From the IMG/VR virus record IMGVR_UViG_3300044833_000040, positions 1 to 40,639 of that record: a stretch of DNA of 40,639 bases, one strand, 5' to 3'. Source of the DNA: a virus. The translations under genes and the position numbers were made by a program. This document shows, in pieces, positions 38,081 to 40,639 of the stretch (positions within the stretch are counted from its first letter, which is position 1; every line of letters begins with the position of its first letter). The notes beneath the pieces are model-generated. The model was not told the origin of the DNA, searched no databases, and was given only the letters and a program-made list of their open reading frames with translations.

Positions 38081-39050
38081 TGCTGCCTCCTGGTGCGCTT
38101 ACCGCTCCGTCCTGGGCCTTCGCCAGCCAGTTGCCGATGAATCGCGGCATCCCTTTCGGCGTCTTGCGATGGGTTGAATTCGTGATGAGCCACGTTCGCA
38201 TCTTGGCAAACTGATCCATCACGTTCACGGCCGGGTGCAGCGTCACCATCTCGCGGTAGAGCGCTTCGGGGACCGGCCATTCGCCTTGGGTGCCAGGGAG
38301 CGGAAGATCGAAGACTCCGGGCGAAGCTGCAGCGGGAACCGCGTCAGCGGTGGACGCAAGAGGTTCTTGTTTCTTCTCTGGCTTTGGCTCTGGCTTAGGC
38401 AAAGGCTTAGGCTTAGGCTTAGGCTTAGGCAGGACGCCGTTGTCCGACAACGGCAGACACGCAACTCCGCAGGCGTCCGAAATGTGCCGCAGCAGTTCAT
38501 CGGAAGGGGAAAACCATTCCCCCGTTTGGCGATATGCTGCGAACCGCTTGTGAAGGTCGATCTCAAGATTCCTTGTCCCGCGCACACTGCCAATGATCTC
38601 GAGACGCTCTGGGCACCCTGTTTGCAGCGCCTTCAGGCGGGAATCAACACTTCCCTCAGTAAACCCAACCTTGATGAGGCCATTCACTGTTCCGCGGATA
38701 AAGTAAATCCAAGGTCCAGACTTTCCACCAACAAATCCAGATCGCTCTAACTGCTTCTTGGTGGCATCGTCGCAGTGCTCCATCCAGTCATGCACTAGAA
38801 GCCGGTGCTCCTCGTCAATATCTAGCCATCCTGAAGCTAGAAGTCCCTGCACGAGCGCATCAGGATCTTCCCTCCAATCAATCTGAAGCGAGATGTCCTC
38901 ATTCGATAGCTTCCCGATATTGCCGATCGGCGTCTCCCGTGCCGTCAGGTGCCAGAGCGACTCCAAGATGCCGACCGCGACATACTGCGGGCAGTTCAGT
39001 GCCCGCATGAGTCGCTTGAGCTTGGTGTGCTGCATGGCTGTGCGCTTCAT
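37905..39050 (-). CDS. Replication protein with internal GIY-YIG domain
   Basis: 381 residues. Residues 10-105 match the winged-helix N-domain of phage replication proteins (QYVAVGILESLWHLTARETP, then VHDWMEHCDD). Residues about 113-192 are a T5orf172/MUG113-type GIY-YIG module: IYFIRG, LIKVGFT, RLKALQTGCP, EIDLHKRF and GEWFSPSDEL. A Lys-Pro linker (205-226) follows, then a part with NSTHRKTPKGMPRFIGNWL, usual in initiator C-domains. The module lies between normal halves in one open frame. The protein probably opens or binds the origin; a nuclease role of the module is inferred. The ATG at 39050 overlaps the previous stop. Confidence 0.82.
   Translation of the reverse strand: MKRTAMQHTKLKRLMRALNCPQYVAVGILESLWHLTARETPIGNIGKLSNEDISLQIDWREDPDALVQGLLASGWLDIDEEHRLLVHDWMEHCDDATKKQLERSGFVGGKSGPWIYFIRGTVNGLIKVGFTEGSVDSRLKALQTGCPERLEIIGSVRGTRNLEIDLHKRFAAYRQTGEWFSPSDELLRHISDACGVACLPLSDNGVLPKPKPKPKPLPKPEPKPEKKQEPLASTADAVPAAASPGVFDLPLPGTQGEWPVPEALYREMVTLHPAVNVMDQFAKMRTWLITNSTHRKTPKGMPRFIGNWLAKAQDGAVSAPGGSNGTYKSKTESSMDAAREAIRIIGERAADCDGADEAGYTPPGSSGYGGLPRLGSGSGLF
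38392..38430 (-). repeat. GGCTTA hexamer repeat coding for Lys-Pro
   Basis: Four exact GGCTTA units at 38404-38427, one more at 38392 after a short break, and a partial unit at 38428-38430. In the replication gene they encode the Lys-Pro run of the linker. Whole-unit slippage would add or remove Lys-Pro pairs without a frameshift. Confidence 0.85.
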
Positions 39051-39919
39051 AGTCCGCATACCCCTAAGCACTCCCGGCTGAAGTTGTCTTCGCGCCAGAA
39101 TCCAATCCTCTCTTGCCCTTCATGGGCTGCCGTCTTAGGCTTGAAGTCGATCTGCACGAGCGGCTTGCAGGATCGGTGCAGGAACATGTGTGCATCCATG
39201 TTCCGGTTCACAATCGCTCCGGGACGCCTCAAGGCTTCATCGACCTCCACGGCCCGCGCCCAGTCCTCTGGCACGGACTTGACGTTCTCCCATTCCGCAT
39301 CGTCGTGGAACGGGCAGAACACGCAGGCGGACCGTGGAACCTCATGCGGAACGTCGAAGCGTTCCCTAATCCAGTCCTTACAGTCGCGTCGTGTCATGTG
39401 GCGCTCAATCAAAGGTGCCCGCATCTCGCCCAGAGTGCGCCTCTTCAGCATCCGCGTGAATCGCCCGTGCTCGTCGACGGAGATCCCAACATACTGATGG
39501 ATAGAGAACTCCTTTTTGGGGATAGCGCGTCCGGGAGCGAGCCCGCAGAGTTCACGGCGGATTGTCCGCTCGATTACTTCGATCTTGTATTCAGCGGAGC
39601 ACTGGCGGCGCGTCTGCCCTGCATCGTCGGCACCCGGCATAATCGTGAACGCAGGGATAGAGGCAAACCGCTGGCCGGTTGAATTCTCCCCGCGCATCAG
39701 GTCATCGCCGAGCCGCGACCCCTTACCGCGAATCAGGATCGGCGGCCCATTGAGCGAAAGGAGCCAATTCACATGTTTGTAGACCGCAACCGGCTCTTCT
39801 CCAGGGTCCGCCATGATGGCGAAGTCAATCTGCACGTCAAGCTCCCCGCGCATAAACATCAGGTAGAGCGTCGTACTCTGCACGCCGGCCCCGAGATTGA
39901 GGACATGGATATCCTTCAC
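39047..39919 (-). CDS. PP-loop (PAPS reductase-like) protein with Fe-S cysteines
   Basis: 290 residues. The start has a PP-loop variant, LNLGAGVQSTTLYLMF, and ADPGEEP, as in phage members of the PAPS reductase / adenine nucleotide alpha-hydrolase group. Cys107 (RRQCSAEYK), Cys199 and Cys202 (CVFC), and Cys284 and Cys288 (CLGVC) could hold an iron-sulphur cluster as in DndC-like enzymes. It may activate a substrate as an adenylate for thiolation or another transfer to a nucleotide or tRNA; no dnd partners are present. The GTG at 39919 overlaps the previous stop by 4 nt. Confidence 0.8.
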   Translation of the reverse strand: MKDIHVLNLGAGVQSTTLYLMFMRGELDVQIDFAIMADPGEEPVAVYKHVNWLLSLNGPPILIRGKGSRLGDDLMRGENSTGQRFASIPAFTIMPGADDAGQTRRQCSAEYKIEVIERTIRRELCGLAPGRAIPKKEFSIHQYVGISVDEHGRFTRMLKRRTLGEMRAPLIERHMTRRDCKDWIRERFDVPHEVPRSACVFCPFHDDAEWENVKSVPEDWARAVEVDEALRRPGAIVNRNMDAHMFLHRSCKPLVQIDFKPKTAAHEGQERIGFWREDNFSRECLGVCGL

Positions 39920-40149
39920 AGCCCCACCTCCGCACCCGCATCGCTCAGCGCGACCTCGGCCTTGAGCTTGCGGATGCCGTCGGCGCACGCCGGAAAGAGG
40001 GATTGCACCTCGCAATACTGCGCGGCCAACTCCAGGCCGAACTGGATGCCGCGCGTGTAGATGGCTTGGCAGGCGGCGAGCAGCAATTTGTCTTCAGGCA
40101 CAGCGAGGGCGTTGACGCCAATTGGCGACTTATCCATTCCGGTTTTCAT
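39916..40149 (-). CDS. Hypothetical 77-residue protein, first of operon I
   Basis: The ATG at 40149 has AAAGG 7 bases upstream. The middle (IYTRGIQFGLELAAQYCEV) resembles the N-terminal part of the 77-residue protein at 4338, and the later helix (ADGIRKLKAEVAL) also has a counterpart. No family was recognised. Coding up to 40323 in this frame is unlikely because it runs through a promoter and a hairpin. As first gene after the structured leader it is probably made early. Confidence 0.62.
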   Translation of the reverse strand: MKTGMDKSPIGVNALAVPEDKLLLAACQAIYTRGIQFGLELAAQYCEVQSLFPACADGIRKLKAEVALSDAGAEVGL

Positions 40150-40194
40150 ATGGAGCCTTTCTTGGAGGACGCTCGTTACTCTTCCGTCGTGCTT

Positions 40195-40249
40195 CCCGAG
40201 AGGGGAGCGGCGGGCCGGGGAAAGGTACCCGGCCCTACATTCTCTCGGG
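40195..40249 (-). promoter_or_regulatory. Structured leader of operon I: nested inverted repeats
   Basis: Two perfect 8-bp stems are nested: outer CCCGAGAG (40195-40202) with CTCTCGGG (40242-40249), inner GGGCCGGG (40212-40219) with CCCGGCCC (40228-40235) around an 8-base loop. On the operon I transcript this gives a stable leader RNA 46 nt before the first ATG. There is no T-run after it, so it does not look like a plain terminator. An antitermination, stability or protein-binding role is possible. Confidence 0.65.
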
Positions 40250-40281
40250 CGAGGAAAGGTCAGTAGCAAGCTGACATGACG

Positions 40282-40310
40282 ACAATAGGCTACACTGTCC
40301 CGTTTTGCAA
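40282..40310 (-). promoter_or_regulatory. Candidate promoter of operon I
   Basis: On the minus strand TTGCAA (40305-40310), 17 bp, TATTGT (40282-40287): 4/6 matches for each box. It lies just upstream of the structured leader and the first gene of operon I. A GTCAG/CTGAC inverted repeat follows the -10 box at about 40258-40274 and could be an operator. The rest of 40311-40512 holds the P arm of attP and no gene. Confidence 0.55.
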
Positions 40311-40373
40311 CAGATTTCTTCAATTATTTTCGCATTATCGCCTTTACCCGCGCGGCTATTGGCGTTTTCTCAT

Positions 40374-40392
40374 TACCGGGGACGATACCGGG
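40374..40392 (+). repeat. Arm-type integrase sites, P side
   Basis: TACCGGGG at 40374-40381 and TACCGGG at 40386-40392, both followed by similar bases and spaced 12 bp apart, as at 95-114 on the other side of the core. The sites lie about 120-140 bp from the tRNA core, within a gene-free stretch, which suits an integrase-bound attP arm. Confidence 0.65.
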
Positions 40393-40512
40393 AGGCAGGC
40401 AAAGCATTGCAGGGTATGCTAAGGTAATGAAATTGGGCTATGTGCTTGATATACATGCCGGTTAACGCCGTAAGTCATTGATGGCAATAGCCCGAATTCC
40501 TGACAGAGCATA

Positions 40513-40639
40513 CGACTCTTAATCGACTGGTCGTAGGTTCGATCCCTACCGCGTCCACCATTCCTTTCAATAACTTAGCATGATATTTAGTGGGGAATTT
40601 CGCGGGTACCGGGGGCTTTACCGGGGAGGCTCAATGAAC
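40513..40639. repeat. Direct terminal repeat, right copy
   Basis: Exact copy of 1-127, holding the tRNA 3' fragment (40513-40560), the P' arm repeats and the final integrase codons. Joining it to the left copy gives one attP site with arm repeats on both sides. The two bases before it (TA, 40511-40512) are where the phage stops matching a plausible tRNA anticodon stem. Confidence 0.9.

Noticed and set aside
40324-40345. Possible fifth copy of the 27-bp dyad upstream of operon I
   Set aside because: Only the left half (CGATAATGCGAAAAT on the minus strand) resembles the element; the right half does not match, so it was not counted.
40480-40495. GGCAATAGC near the attP core as another dyad half
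   Set aside because: The invariant positions of the left half are missing and the match is short enough to arise by chance.
1-40639. CRISPR arrays, rRNA genes, complete tRNA genes and insertion sequences
   Set aside because: No regular repeat-spacer pattern, no transposase-like gene with terminal inverted repeats and no complete cloverleaf was found; only the 3' tRNA fragment at the att site is present.

Overview
The window is a complete temperate short-tailed phage or prophage of the P22 morphogenetic type. Its first and last 127 bases are identical (1-127 and 40513-40639), so it reads as a circular unit of 40,512 bp. The joined end contains the 3' half of a tRNA-Lys(CUU) gene with its encoded CCA, next to a tyrosine integrase gene and flanked by paired TACCGGGG repeats. 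This is the layout of an attP site. The DNA is GC-rich. The CCA-encoding tRNA and the P22-like genes point to a proteobacterial host (Gamma- or Betaproteobacteria); the species cannot be told from the sequence.

Layout. 1-2490: integration and control genes (integrase, an excisionase-like HTH protein, a small XRE regulator, two small leftward genes). 2491-24528: rightward morphogenesis genes in P22 order: small and large terminase, portal, scaffold, coat, gp4-like and gp10-like head-completion proteins, a protein at the tail-needle position, three proteins in the place of the gp7/gp20/gp16 ejection set, then a 1512-residue tailspike. A 2OG-Fe(II) oxygenase and a GNAT acetyltransferase sit just before the ejection set. 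Leftward cargo genes interrupt this block: a LuxR/GerE-type HTH gene after terL and a family 2 glycosyltransferase after the tailspike. 25804-28352: rightward lysis genes (holin candidates, a lysozyme with the T4-type E-D-T triad, a permuted papain-fold protein), closed by two terminator hairpins. 28561-40149: leftward early genes in two operons. Operon II (36013 to 28561) has a RecE-like nuclease, an OB-like protein, a J-domain protein, a PD-(D/E)XK nuclease and many very small genes. Operon I (40149 to 36346) has a PP-loop Fe-S protein and a replication protein with an internal GIY-YIG domain. A small HTH repressor gene (36128-36337, rightward) lies between them.

Regulation. Four gapless 27-bp copies of an imperfect dyad (right half close to ATTCGCARTAAC) lie at 4837, 7620, 13474 and 25749. 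Each is in a rare intergenic gap just before a rightward gene block, and three directly follow a sigma70-like -10 box. No known element was recognised in them; they look like a phage-specific late operator or leader signal. A different 21-bp palindrome (TGTACCCC, 5 bp, GGGGTACA) covers the spacer and part of the -10 box of the operon II promoter, and one half-site recurs in front of the repressor gene, suggesting a compact autoregulated switch. Operon I begins with a nested hairpin leader.

The most unusual points are the repeated 27-bp dyad, the duplicated terL tail flanking a cargo gene, the GIY-YIG domain inside the replication protein, Sec-type signal peptides on the tailspike and a neighbour, and at least a dozen small CxxC proteins.
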